From the IMG/VR virus record IMGVR_UViG_3300031758_000174, positions 1 through 40,984 of that record: DNA of 40,984 nt. One strand, 5' to 3'. Numbering within the stretch: the first letter of the stretch is position 1; each line of letters begins with the position of its first letter. The position numbers and the translations under genes were made by a program. The stretch comes from a virus. Below the pieces are notes generated by a model, which ran no database searches, had not been told where the DNA came from, and saw nothing but the letters and a program-made list of their open reading frames with translations. Positions 6,468 through 16,269 of the stretch are shown piece after piece.

Positions 6468-9400
6468 ATGGCTGATGTTCAATCCAATATTCATGTAAAT
6501 ATTGATACGTCAGATGCTTTAGCAAGTTTAAAACTGCTGCAGCGTCAGATATCAGCCTTCCATACACAGATGTCAAAGTCTGGCGCAGCAGCGTCAGCGG
6601 TAGCAGCAAATCAAGCACAGAACTTGATGAACAGCATAAATGCTACTGGCAAGTTCCAAGCAACCATGAGAACGGTTGCAACAAGTACAGAGTACTTTAC
6701 TAATGCGCTAGAGAAAAATAAACTAACATCCAGAGAATACTTTAGGTATACTGGAGCAGCAACCAAAACATTCGGAAGACTTTTTAAGTCTGAATTTGAA
6801 ACAATAAATAAGGTTGCACGAGAGCGTGTAAAAGATATACAGACCCAGTATATCAAGATGGGTCGTGGTGCCAATGGAGCACTTCAGGCAATTGCTGTAA
6901 GACCTCTAACGCTAGATATGAAGAATCTAGCAACACAAACACAAATAGCAGCACAGCGTCAACAACTTTTAAATCAACTACTTAAGCAAGGTTCAACTAA
7001 CCTTCTAAACTTTGGTAAGAATACTCAATGGGCTGGCCGCCAGTTAATGGTTGGTTTTACGGTTCCACTCATGCTCCTTGGGTCTACCGCTGCAAAAACC
7101 TTCATGAAACTTGAAGAGCAGGCAATTAGATTTAAGCGTGTTTATGGTGAAATGTTTACCACTCAAGAAGAAACAGATGCAATGGTCAAACAGATACAAA
7201 CGCTTGCAAAAGAATACACAAAGTATGGCGTTGCTGTTGAGAAGACAATGGAAATGGCTGCTAACGCTGCAGCAATGGGTAAGATGGGCGTAGAACTTAC
7301 TGCACAAGTTACAGAAGCGACAAGGCTTGCCGTACTTGGCGGAGTTGAACAAGAGCAAGCATTAGAAACAACAATATCTGTTACAAATGCATTTGGTGTA
7401 GCAGCAGAAGACTTGGCAAAGAAGATTGACTTCCTTAACGCAGTTGAAAACCAAACTGTTGTATCTATTGAAGATTTAACAATTGCAATTCCAAAAGCAG
7501 GACCAGTTGTTCAGCAACTTGGCGGAGATGTTGAGGACTTAGCGTTCTTCCTAACTGCCATGAAAGAAGGCGGTATCAATGCATCAGAAGGTGCCAACGC
7601 ACTTAAGTCTGGTTTAGCATCTTTAATTAACCCATCTGAAAAAGCATCAAAGATGCTTGGTGGTCTTGGTATAAATATCAAGGGTATTGTAGAAGCAAAC
7701 AAGGGAGATGTGGCAGCAACCGTAGTAGGATTTGCACAAGCATTAGATACACTGGATCCACTTAATCGTGCTCGTGCAATTGAGCAATTATTTGGAAAAT
7801 TCCAGTTTTCAAGACTCTCAACACTGTTTCAAAATGTAACCGCACAAGGATCTCAGGCAGCCAGAGTCCTTGGTTTGACAAGAGCAACAACAGAAGAGTT
7901 AGCAATATTGTCACAACGAGAATTAGATAAAATAGAAGATACCACAACATATAAATTTAAAAAAGCAATTGAGGATTTAAAGGTAACTCTTGCTCCAGTG
8001 GGAGAGCAGTTCTTAAAGGCTCTTACCCCAATTGTTGAATTTGCGTCTAAAATTTTAGATAAATTTAATAACTTGGGAGAGGGAAGCAAAAAGTTTTTAA
8101 CTATTCTCACTGTGGCGCTAGGAGCGGTTGGACCTATTGCTCTTATGACCTTCGGCTTGCTTGCTAATGGTCTTGCAAACATAATTAAATTGTTTGCAAC
8201 AATGAAAACTTCGTTTAATCGTGCTGGATCATCAACGCAAATACTTGGTAATCAAACAGATTATTTAACTCAGCAACAACTTGAGGCATCTGCAGTAGCA
8301 GCATCATTAGATCAAGTTCATCAAAAACTTAGACAAACTTTTACTTCTGAGACTTCAGCAGTTAATGCCCTTGCAGCGGCATATCAAAGAGCAATTGCCT
8401 CACAACTAGGATTCACTGGTCCAGTTGGCAGAGGTGGAAAAGGCGGTGGTATTCCGCAAAGCAGAAGATATTCAACAGGTGTTGACAGAGTTCCAGGACC
8501 GATGGGAGCAGGCGACATTGTTCCAGCATTACTTTCTCCTGGCGAAGCAGTTATTCCTGCACAAGCAGCGCAAGATCCAGCAAATAGACCAGTAATTACT
8601 TCTTTGATCAATGATGGAACGGCTGTTCCTAAAACTAAAAAGAAAAGAACTAAACCAGATACAGTTTTTGCACATGCAACCAAACCACAGCAAATGCAAA
8701 CAAGAAATATTTCTGATCAGTTTGGAGATATACGAACCAATCTTGGAGCAAGAGGAATTGAAAGAGCATTAGGATATCGTGGACTTGGGTTTGATATTCC
8801 AGAAGAAGTTCACAAGAAACTTACAAACAATACTTTAGATGTAAGAGAATACGAGGCAGAAATAAGAAAGGCTCGTGCTGTAGAAACAATGACTTCTCAG
8901 TTAATGAAGCCACCTTCTAATTTAACCGCAGACGAGGCTTCAAGAGTAACAAACAAGATTCGTAAAAACTTAATATTATCTTTGCAAAACCTTCCAGATG
9001 GAACAAAAATAGGTGACAGAGTAATATACTCACGAATGGGTAATCTTAAAACAGGAGTAATGGGGGGTCTTGCAAGAGACCCAAGAATTGCACCAGCAAT
9101 TGAAAAGATATTCTCTGTTGCTGGCATCGGCGCTGCATCTGCTTCAACTATAAAGTATGACGCAAAGAAAATGGCTGTTGAAGATCTTATCAAAAATATA
9201 AGAACTTATGCTCCAAACACTAACCCATCTGTTGTTTCTGCAATAGAGGATCTTGCTAAAAAAGCCCCAGGAATAATGCTTGATGTTAAGCGAGATGGTG
9301 ACAAGGTTGTTGCATACGAAAGACCAGAAGTTAGTGGAAAGAAGAAGTCTAAAAATCCAAATGACTGGACATTAACAGATAAAAGAAATAATGGTTCTTT

Positions 9401-12400
9401 AGTACAGGATAAAAACGGAAACTGGGTATTTAAAACTGGAAGATCTGGTGGAGACACTGGTGCAGTAAAGATTGGCGGTACTGCAGGGAAAAAACTTCTT
9501 GAAAAAGCAAGAGCAGCACTACAAGGCTTAACCGCAGAAGACATTGATGGCAGACCAATTACCACATATGGCAAGCAACTTGAAAAGGGTACTGGATACA
9601 GCAATGTTGCTGCTCGTGATGCCTCTGGAGTGTTCCTAACAGAAGACGGCAAAAAAGTTTATGTAAAGCCAATGCCTGATTTGCGAGCAGCGCTTGCAGA
9701 GCAAAGAGCAACAATAATAGCAAGAGATGTTCATGGGCTTGAGGCTCCAAAGCAAGAACTTAGAGTTATTAAGGATCCATACACTGGAAAAACAATGTTT
9801 GCTCTTGAGTCTGCCTATGATCCAAAGTTTACTCCAAAAGAATTGTCAGGCAATTTTAGCAGGGAACAATATTTTAGACAACTAGTTGCAGCAAATCTTC
9901 GTGGTGATGACGACCTAAAGAAAGGAAACTTAGGCGGAAATAGGTTGGTAGATGTTGGCAAGGCTGGTGTACTAGATAGAGCATCTGGAGCAAGAGGTTA
10001 TGCAGAAAGAATGCCGTCAATGCTTGAAATGGCAGAAAAGAATTTAAGCGGAGTTAAGGGTCCAGCAGCAGGTAAATCGCCATTTTGGTTTGGAAATGCA
10101 ACGGCAGACATTGCAAAGAATATGACTCCTGATGAATACCACAAAGCAATGATTGCTGAAATTGATAGAACATTGCCAAAACTAAAAGAAACAATAGCAA
10201 AATTTAATCTTGGACCAGAAGATCAAAAATACTATCAGGCAATGATAGACAGGCTTGAAGAAGGCAAAAAGGTTAACTGGAGACTCGTACACGCAAAGCA
10301 TAATGCTATTCTAGTAAAGCCAGATGAATTAGTTGAAGATGAAGATGGAAAAACAGAAAAGCCAAAAACAAGAAGAAAAACTAGAGGCGTTAAGTCAGGT
10401 AGTCCAAAAGATACAAGAGAAATGAATAAGCCCAAAAAGGGCAAGAGAATCGTCCAAGGTCCTAGAGGTGTAAGGGTTCCTGGTTTTGCAGATGCTCCAG
10501 AATCAAGCAGCGCAATAGGTTCATCAATAGTTGCTGGAGCAAGATCTTCTATAGCAGAGGCTAAGTCAACAGGACAAAAGATTGGTCTAACTATTTCACA
10601 GTCTGCTGCAGCAGCGTCTAGAACTGCTCTATACGGAACAGGACCAGTAGACGCTAATCAAAAATCTATGCGTCGTAAATTAGAAAAATTAGAAAGAGAT
10701 AACAAGAGACTGAGTAAGATAGCAGCACAGGCTCCAGTTCCTCAGCCAGTGGTTGCTGCAAACATGGCACAAGATGGACAAAGAATGACACCATCTGGAA
10801 AACTTAAGTCCTATATTCAAAAGCGAGAAGACAAGAGGGCTGCAAGGGTGGCAGCAGGTAAAGGGCCAGGAATGGGCGTTGGTGGCGCAGCAATGGCTGC
10901 TTCTGGTATTGCAATGCTGGGATCAATGGCTCCAGGAAAAGTTGGAGAGATATCTCAAAAAATAATGATGCCTTTGATGGGCTTGTCTATGATTCTGCCC
11001 ATGCTAAAGAGTCCAGTTATGGCAGTGGTTGCAGGACTAACAGCAACAGTTGGTGCATTTATTGCATTGAGAATGGCATTTAATAATGCTCAAGAAAAGG
11101 TCTTACAAGAAGCAGAAAAGTTTAGAGGATCGTCTTCTGCTATTCAGAGTATAGCAAAGTTTGGCGGTAAGGTAACTGCATCAGAGCAGATGGACTTAAG
11201 AAGAAAAAATTCATTCTCAATGCTTGGACCAGCAACAGGAAAGACAACATATGGAGAAGCATTTGTGCAAACAAAAGAGGGCAAGGCTCTAACTGAAAAT
11301 TTAGCAAAACAGAATGCTGCAGGCAAGGGGGGGCAGGCAGTTTCTGATTTAACTAGCCAACTTTCAACTGCAGTAATGTCTGGAGCAATGGATATTAATC
11401 AAGCAAAGAGTCTTGCAATGAATGCTGCTAAAGAAGCGGGCGATGTGTCTATAGGTCTCAAGGTTATTGCACAGATGGAAAAGGTCCTTGGACCAAACGG
11501 AGAAGATTTAGATAAAAATCCTCTTGAGGTTAGAACAAGAATGATTGCCGAAAATCAAAAGAGAATGCAGTCAAACATGTCAAATATTGAAAATGCTGGC
11601 ATGATTAATAAACTTGCTGGACAAAAGACTATGCAAAAGGTTGGCATAGGTGCAACCGCTGCTGGTGGTGCAGCATTAGGAGCACTTACAGGAATGAAGA
11701 TTGGAACTCTTCTTGGTACAGTTGTCCCTGGTGTTGGAAATGTTGTTGGTGCAATTGTTGGTGGAGGAATTGGAGCAGCAGCAGGAGCAATCGGCGGATA
11801 TTTTGCCTCAAAGAAATTTACTCAACAATCTGCACAACTTGGAGCGGCATATGCAGTAGATGCTAAAATTGCAATGGAGCAAAATAAGCAAATGCTAGAT
11901 TCATTTGATCTATACTATCAAAAGAAAATTGAAGAACTTAGACTTCAAGGCAAAATTAATGAAGCAAATGATATGCAAAATAGGTATATCGAAGAAAGAG
12001 ATAAACTAACGGCAACACAGGCAGCCTTGCAAGAAGATATAGTTAAACAATACAATAGTGCTGGCGGTATGCAAGAGTCAATGATGAGTGGTATGAAAAA
12101 GGCTGCCAAAGCCAGATACAAAGATAATCCAAATGAGATTGCCTACATGGACGTTGTTGGTGCACAGGCTGGAGAACTTCGTAAGTCTGGTGCCATTGAT
12201 AAAGGTCAAGAATTTTTGATTCAAGCAAAAATGGCAAGTGGTGACATTCCTCCATCAGTCTTTAGACAACTTCTTCAGATGGCAACAGATAATAAAGACA
12301 TTGCTCCAAAAATGATGAATATTATTACAAAGTTTAGTGGCGCAACTTCAGAATCAATCGGTGTTGCTGCTCAAAATATTCTTAATGCTAAAGGTGATAT

Positions 12401-15400
12401 TGACAAAACTGTTCAAGCAAAATTTATTACTAAGGTTTCAGCATTTGAAGAAGATTCAGATGCTTTAGATTTTGCTAAGAATATGATTAAGTTAAATAAT
12501 TTAAATGCGGTTATTCCGTCAAATGTCTTAGTAAAATACTATACTGAAAATGACGAGGCATATCAAAAATTAAATACTATGCTTGACGCTATTGAAGGCA
12601 AAAAAGATTTAACAGCAACAATGGTGTATGAAATTATTCCAGAAGTTAAGGGAACAAATGCATTTAATGAAGATTACTTTAATACTTTAACAGAAGACCA
12701 GCAAAAGGTGTATACAACAACAATTGCTTCAGTTATTAATGTTCCAGATCCACAGATTGTTGCAACTGAAGACTACCAGACATGGCTAAAAGAAAACACA
12801 GTAATTGAGGGTAAAACATACGGTGGAGCACAGTATAAGGGTTTGTCTCAGGCTGCAATGATTGCACACTATAAAGAGCAACAAGGATTTAAGGCTGTTA
12901 CAGAGGGTGCTTCTATAAGCACTAATGCTGGAGTACCTGCAAACAATAAAGGTGAAGGAAATAAACCAAAAGCATCACCATTAGACGACCTTCTTAAAAA
13001 ATTAAGAGATGTTCGTAAAAACCAAATTAAAGTTACACAAGGATTTGACGCATCATTTAAATCTTTAAATAAACTCTTTGGCGGAAAAAAGACTATTGAG
13101 GTTTTCAGCGGTATTGAAAATGATATGAGAAAACTAGGAGCAGGAGAAGACCTAATTGAACTTATAGTTGGTATGGATCCTGAAGAGTTTGAAAGACAAA
13201 AAAACAAATTATTTAAAATTAAAAATGGTGAAATTGTTGCATTAAAAGATGGTGCTAAAAGTATTGGTGATGCACTTCAGTCTATTGCGCTTGGAGATTT
13301 TGTTAGCACACAAGATAGAATGGTTAAGAATATAGGAAATCAAAGTGCTGCACTTCAAAGACTTCAGGCAGCAGGTGTTGAGGGGTCAATTGCTTTAGAG
13401 ATGGTTGCTGATGCTTCAACAGCAGCCGCTCTTGCTAATGAGAAATTATCAGACAAGCAACTTAAAAAAATTATAACGTCAGCAAAAAAAGCAACAAAAG
13501 AACAAGAAAGGCTTGCTGCTGTTACAGCCAATATCACAAAATCGAAGCAATTAAAAAATGAGGCAAAAGCATATAGCGAGTTAGTAAAAATTATGGGTCA
13601 GTTTAGTGCAGAACAAATAGAGGCAATTGTTAATAGTTCAGAGTTAATGGAGGCAATAAGAGTAGGATTTGATTCAACAAACACTAGAGAGGACTTTAAT
13701 AAGTTATTAGATCTTTTAATGAAAGATGCAAATAATAAACTTAAACTTAAACTGCTAACTATTTCTGGAATGCAAGAAATATTCGATACTGGTTTTAGTA
13801 ATGCCATGGATGCTTTTGATGTAGAAGAAACAAGACGTAGATTTGAATTTGATGATCGAATGAAGCCATTAAAAGAAGAAATTAAAAAAGCCGAAGAACT
13901 AATTGCTATAAAACAAGAGCAAATTAGAGTTCAAGAAATTGGTTTGAAAGAAATTGAAGACCAAGAAGCCAAGGTTAATGAAAAATATGACGAACGGCTA
14001 AAGGCTCTTGATGAGGTTGAAAAGGCCAATGCCTCTATATCACAACAACAAAAGAGTCAACTAACTCTTGCTGAGGCACTAACATCTGGTGACATTGCTG
14101 CTGCTGCTCGTGCTGCACAGGAAATGAGAGCACAGTCTGCAGCAGATGCTGTAACAAAGCAAAAAGATGCACTAGAAAATTCTAGAGAATATGAACTATC
14201 ACAATTAAAATCTAAAGACGGTAAAAGCAGACCTGAAATTGAAAAAGAAATTAAAAAACTAAAAGATGAAATTTATGAAATTGAACAAAAGAGTCTTGAA
14301 CCAAATAGAGAAACTTTAAGACTTAATGAACTTGCCCTGGAAGAATCAATTAAGGGAATAAAAGTATTAGAAAAAACTAAGGATGAATGGGAAAGAATTA
14401 AAAATCGAGTTGATCAGGCAAGAACTAGTGCTGCTCAATTTGTTAAGCAAATGCAAGATGCTCTTGATGTTGTTGAAAAGTTAATTGCAGCATATAAAAA
14501 TCAAAAGGTTAATACTGGAACAATAGATCCTGCAGGAGAATACGTAGATCCAAAAGGAAGAACAAATCCTTGTGGCGCAGGCTATCATTTAAATCCAGAA
14601 GGAAAATGTGTGCCAGATGCCGCTGGAGTTACAGAATGTGGTCCAGGACTAAAACTAGTAAATGGAAATTGCGTACCAGTTACTTCTGGAGTTACAGAAT
14701 GTGGTCCAGGACTAAAACTAGTAAATGGAAATTGCGTACCAGTTACTTCTGGAGTTACAGAATGTGGTCCAGGACTAAAACTAGTAAATGGAAATTGCGT
14801 ACCAGTTACTTCTGGAGTTACAGAATGTGGTCCAGGACTAAAACTAGTAAATGGAAATTGCGTACCAATTGTTAATAATAATGAAGATGGCAACAAGGAT
14901 GGGTCTGGATTAGATTACACTGGAAGACCAATTAATCAGTGGACACCTTATCTTTTGGATGCAAAAGAACAATATGATATAAGTGTTGCTTCATCTTTAA
15001 AGCCTGGAGCAACACCTAGTGATTTTGGTCACAACCTTGCTGCAAATGATATGAAAGTTTTGAATGCTCTTAGTTTGGTTGATGCACAAAATAAGTATAA
15101 TGAAGATACAAAAAAATCTTTAAAGCCTGGAGCAACACCTAGTGATTTTGGGCATAATTTGTCATCAGGATCTATGCTAATAAGTAATCTAATACCAAAA
15201 GTTATTAATGCCTCAACAATGTCAGCAAAAGAAGCAGCAGAAAAAGAGGCAGCAAAGAAAAAATATGAACAGGGATTAAAGAGTTTTGGTGGTAACAGGC
15301 AGGCATTTGAACAGTTTGGAAATTGGAAGGCCTTGGGAGGACTAATTAAAAGATTTTCTATGGGTGGTTTTGCAAAGGGTACAGACACAGTTCCAGCAAT

Positions 15401-15641
15401 GTTAACTCCAGGAGAATTTATAATGAGTAAATATGCTGTTGATGCATATGGATTAGATACAATGAGGAAAATAAATAATGGAGAATTGTCTGGCGGTTCA
15501 GTGTATAATAATACATATACCTTAACAGTAAATGCTAAGACTGATGCAAATCCAGACGAAATTGCACAGGCTGTAATGGCAACTATTAAGAGGGTTGATG
15601 ACAGAAGAATTAGGGGGGTGGCTATAGGTGGCAGAAGGTGA
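6468..15641 (+). CDS. Tape measure protein, 3057 residues, with kinase-like insert
   Basis: It spans the tail lumen and sets tail length. The start at 6468 has an AGAGGTG site seven bases upstream. Residues about 180-540 look like the TP901-type core (NTQWAGRQLMVGFTVPL; KEYTKYGVAVEKTMEMAANA). Hydrophobic spans lie near 543-580, 1468-1542 and 1723-1783 (glycine zipper). A tape-measure motif D-(I/T)-VPA-(L/M)-L-(S/T)-PGE occurs twice, at 683 and 2973. Residues about 1050-1180 resemble a kinase: YVKP with K1067, E1078 on a following helix, D1149-LKKG-N1154, then D1162-V-G. Residues about 2454-2700 are coiled coil; 2720-2803 hold four Cys-rich repeats. At roughly 1.5 angstrom per residue the tail could approach 450 nm, less if inserted domains do not count. 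Confidence 0.92.
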   Translation: MADVQSNIHVNIDTSDALASLKLLQRQISAFHTQMSKSGAAASAVAANQAQNLMNSINATGKFQATMRTVATSTEYFTNALEKNKLTSREYFRYTGAATKTFGRLFKSEFETINKVARERVKDIQTQYIKMGRGANGALQAIAVRPLTLDMKNLATQTQIAAQRQQLLNQLLKQGSTNLLNFGKNTQWAGRQLMVGFTVPLMLLGSTAAKTFMKLEEQAIRFKRVYGEMFTTQEETDAMVKQIQTLAKEYTKYGVAVEKTMEMAANAAAMGKMGVELTAQVTEATRLAVLGGVEQEQALETTISVTNAFGVAAEDLAKKIDFLNAVENQTVVSIEDLTIAIPKAGPVVQQLGGDVEDLAFFLTAMKEGGINASEGANALKSGLASLINPSEKASKMLGGLGINIKGIVEANKGDVAATVVGFAQALDTLDPLNRARAIEQLFGKFQFSRLSTLFQNVTAQGSQAARVLGLTRATTEELAILSQRELDKIEDTTTYKFKKAIEDLKVTLAPVGEQFLKALTPIVEFASKILDKFNNLGEGSKKFLTILTVALGAVGPIALMTFGLLANGLANIIKLFATMKTSFNRAGSSTQILGNQTDYLTQQQLEASAVAASLDQVHQKLRQTFTSETSAVNALAAAYQRAIASQLGFTGPVGRGGKGGGIPQSRRYSTGVDRVPGPMGAGDIVPALLSPGEAVIPAQAAQDPANRPVITSLINDGTAVPKTKKKRTKPDTVFAHATKPQQMQTRNISDQFGDIRTNLGARGIERALGYRGLGFDIPEEVHKKLTNNTLDVREYEAEIRKARAVETMTSQLMKPPSNLTADEASRVTNKIRKNLILSLQNLPDGTKIGDRVIYSRMGNLKTGVMGGLARDPRIAPAIEKIFSVAGIGAASASTIKYDAKKMAVEDLIKNIRTYAPNTNPSVVSAIEDLAKKAPGIMLDVKRDGDKVVAYERPEVSGKKKSKNPNDWTLTDKRNNGSLVQDKNGNWVFKTGRSGGDTGAVKIGGTAGKKLLEKARAALQGLTAEDIDGRPITTYGKQLEKGTGYSNVAARDASGVFLTEDGKKVYVKPMPDLRAALAEQRATIIARDVHGLEAPKQELRVIKDPYTGKTMFALESAYDPKFTPKELSGNFSREQYFRQLVAANLRGDDDLKKGNLGGNRLVDVGKAGVLDRASGARGYAERMPSMLEMAEKNLSGVKGPAAGKSPFWFGNATADIAKNMTPDEYHKAMIAEIDRTLPKLKETIAKFNLGPEDQKYYQAMIDRLEEGKKVNWRLVHAKHNAILVKPDELVEDEDGKTEKPKTRRKTRGVKSGSPKDTREMNKPKKGKRIVQGPRGVRVPGFADAPESSSAIGSSIVAGARSSIAEAKSTGQKIGLTISQSAAAASRTALYGTGPVDANQKSMRRKLEKLERDNKRLSKIAAQAPVPQPVVAANMAQDGQRMTPSGKLKSYIQKREDKRAARVAAGKGPGMGVGGAAMAASGIAMLGSMAPGKVGEISQKIMMPLMGLSMILPMLKSPVMAVVAGLTATVGAFIALRMAFNNAQEKVLQEAEKFRGSSSAIQSIAKFGGKVTASEQMDLRRKNSFSMLGPATGKTTYGEAFVQTKEGKALTENLAKQNAAGKGGQAVSDLTSQLSTAVMSGAMDINQAKSLAMNAAKEAGDVSIGLKVIAQMEKVLGPNGEDLDKNPLEVRTRMIAENQKRMQSNMSNIENAGMINKLAGQKTMQKVGIGATAAGGAALGALTGMKIGTLLGTVVPGVGNVVGAIVGGGIGAAAGAIGGYFASKKFTQQSAQLGAAYAVDAKIAMEQNKQMLDSFDLYYQKKIEELRLQGKINEANDMQNRYIEERDKLTATQAALQEDIVKQYNSAGGMQESMMSGMKKAAKARYKDNPNEIAYMDVVGAQAGELRKSGAIDKGQEFLIQAKMASGDIPPSVFRQLLQMATDNKDIAPKMMNIITKFSGATSESIGVAAQNILNAKGDIDKTVQAKFITKVSAFEEDSDALDFAKNMIKLNNLNAVIPSNVLVKYYTENDEAYQKLNTMLDAIEGKKDLTATMVYEIIPEVKGTNAFNEDYFNTLTEDQQKVYTTTIASVINVPDPQIVATEDYQTWLKENTVIEGKTYGGAQYKGLSQAAMIAHYKEQQGFKAVTEGASISTNAGVPANNKGEGNKPKASPLDDLLKKLRDVRKNQIKVTQGFDASFKSLNKLFGGKKTIEVFSGIENDMRKLGAGEDLIELIVGMDPEEFERQKNKLFKIKNGEIVALKDGAKSIGDALQSIALGDFVSTQDRMVKNIGNQSAALQRLQAAGVEGSIALEMVADASTAAALANEKLSDKQLKKIITSAKKATKEQERLAAVTANITKSKQLKNEAKAYSELVKIMGQFSAEQIEAIVNSSELMEAIRVGFDSTNTREDFNKLLDLLMKDANNKLKLKLLTISGMQEIFDTGFSNAMDAFDVEETRRRFEFDDRMKPLKEEIKKAEELIAIKQEQIRVQEIGLKEIEDQEAKVNEKYDERLKALDEVEKANASISQQQKSQLTLAEALTSGDIAAAARAAQEMRAQSAADAVTKQKDALENSREYELSQLKSKDGKSRPEIEKEIKKLKDEIYEIEQKSLEPNRETLRLNELALEESIKGIKVLEKTKDEWERIKNRVDQARTSAAQFVKQMQDALDVVEKLIAAYKNQKVNTGTIDPAGEYVDPKGRTNPCGAGYHLNPEGKCVPDAAGVTECGPGLKLVNGNCVPVTSGVTECGPGLKLVNGNCVPVTSGVTECGPGLKLVNGNCVPVTSGVTECGPGLKLVNGNCVPIVNNNEDGNKDGSGLDYTGRPINQWTPYLLDAKEQYDISVASSLKPGATPSDFGHNLAANDMKVLNALSLVDAQNKYNEDTKKSLKPGATPSDFGHNLSSGSMLISNLIPKVINASTMSAKEAAEKEAAKKKYEQGLKSFGGNRQAFEQFGNWKALGGLIKRFSMGGFAKGTDTVPAMLTPGEFIMSKYAVDAYGLDTMRKINNGELSGGSVYNNTYTLTVNAKTDANPDEIAQAVMATIKRVDDRRIRGVAIGGRR
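14625..14867 (+). repeat. Four 63-bp tandem repeats (Cys-rich) in the tape measure gene
   Basis: Units begin at 14625, 14688, 14751 and 14814 and are identical by eye until the last diverges at 14868. Each encodes 21 residues with the pattern TECGPGLKLVNGNCVP, i.e. two cysteines ten residues apart. A diverged fifth unit (CGAGYHLNPEGKCVPD) lies immediately upstream. Identity at synonymous sites indicates recent duplication. Confidence 0.95.
14994..15161 (+). repeat. Pair of 45-bp direct repeats in the tape measure gene
   Basis: Copies at 14994-15038 and 15117-15161, 123 bases apart, both encode SLKPGATPSDFGHNL. They are nearly identical, diverging only in the last dozen bases (GGTCACAACCTT against GGGCATAATTTG). 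The intervening residues differ. Confidence 0.85.
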
Positions 15642-16269
15642 TTTAGATCCTAGGGTAGTTTATGCACAGGGTCGTAGAAAATATTATAGACCAAGCGGAA
15701 TGCTTTGGTCAGAAAATTCTGGCACATTACAAGATGGCCTATATATCCCCTACGGCTATGAGGTTGGTGTTAATCCAGAAAATGTTGAAGATGAATCACT
15801 TTTAGATCAATTTTTATTTTTAACTGATGATAATAGACAGCCAATTGACTTCAAGCAAGACCGAATTGAAAAGCGTGAACGAATGATTAATGGTCGTATG
15901 AGATCTTATCACATTGCAGATAAAACTACAGTAAGTACAAGTTGGGATCTTATTCCTTCTAGATCACATGAGAATGTTCCAAATTTTGATCCAGCAACAG
16001 GTTTATCCCCCTATAAATCATATACAACAGACGGTGGTGCAGGTGGAGCAGATATGCTTGAATGGTATGAATCACACAAGGGATCTTTTTGGGTATTCCT
16101 TACATATGATAGAAAAGGAATATTTAAAGGTACACCAGAGCCATATGATCATCTTCAGCAATATAATCAATTGATTGAAATGTTTATTAGGGATTTTTCT
16201 TTCTCAGTTGAAAAACGAGGAACTAAATTTGATTATTGGAATGTTTCTGTAACACTGGAAGAAGTATAA
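15628..16269 (+). CDS. Distal tail / minor tail protein
   Basis: This 213-residue protein starts at GTG (15628), overlapping the tape measure gene by 14 bases, with a GGGGGTGG stretch upstream as a plausible ribosome binding site. In siphovirus gene order, the gene after the tape measure normally encodes the distal tail protein joining tube to tail tip. Visible features include GLYIPYGYEVGVNPENVEDE, an aromatic stretch (WVFLTYDRKGIF) and a C-terminal beta segment (FSFSVEKRGTKFDYWNVSV). No signal peptide or enzyme motif is seen. The assignment depends mainly on position and beta character. Confidence 0.55.
   Translation: MAEGDLDPRVVYAQGRRKYYRPSGMLWSENSGTLQDGLYIPYGYEVGVNPENVEDESLLDQFLFLTDDNRQPIDFKQDRIEKRERMINGRMRSYHIADKTTVSTSWDLIPSRSHENVPNFDPATGLSPYKSYTTDGGAGGADMLEWYESHKGSFWVFLTYDRKGIFKGTPEPYDHLQQYNQLIEMFIRDFSFSVEKRGTKFDYWNVSVTLEEV

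Noticed and set aside
6380-6468. Programmed frameshift at the end of the short chaperone gene
   Set aside because: No slippery heptamer was recognised and no alternative frame extends past the stop for more than about 20 bases; the extension is already present in the upstream paralogue.
14625-14867. Possible CRISPR-like direct repeats
   Set aside because: Repeats are contiguous without spacers, stay in frame and code for protein.
14585-14896. 103-codon minus-strand frame with a perfect repeat
   Set aside because: It is the mirror of the 63-bp repeats inside the tape measure gene; the repeat unit lacks stops in several frames because its length is a multiple of three. No ribosome binding site or promoter supports it.
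16236-16268. Upstream ATG start for the hub protein
   Set aside because: It lies inside the previous gene without a ribosome binding site; ATG 16269 makes the typical one-base stop/start overlap.
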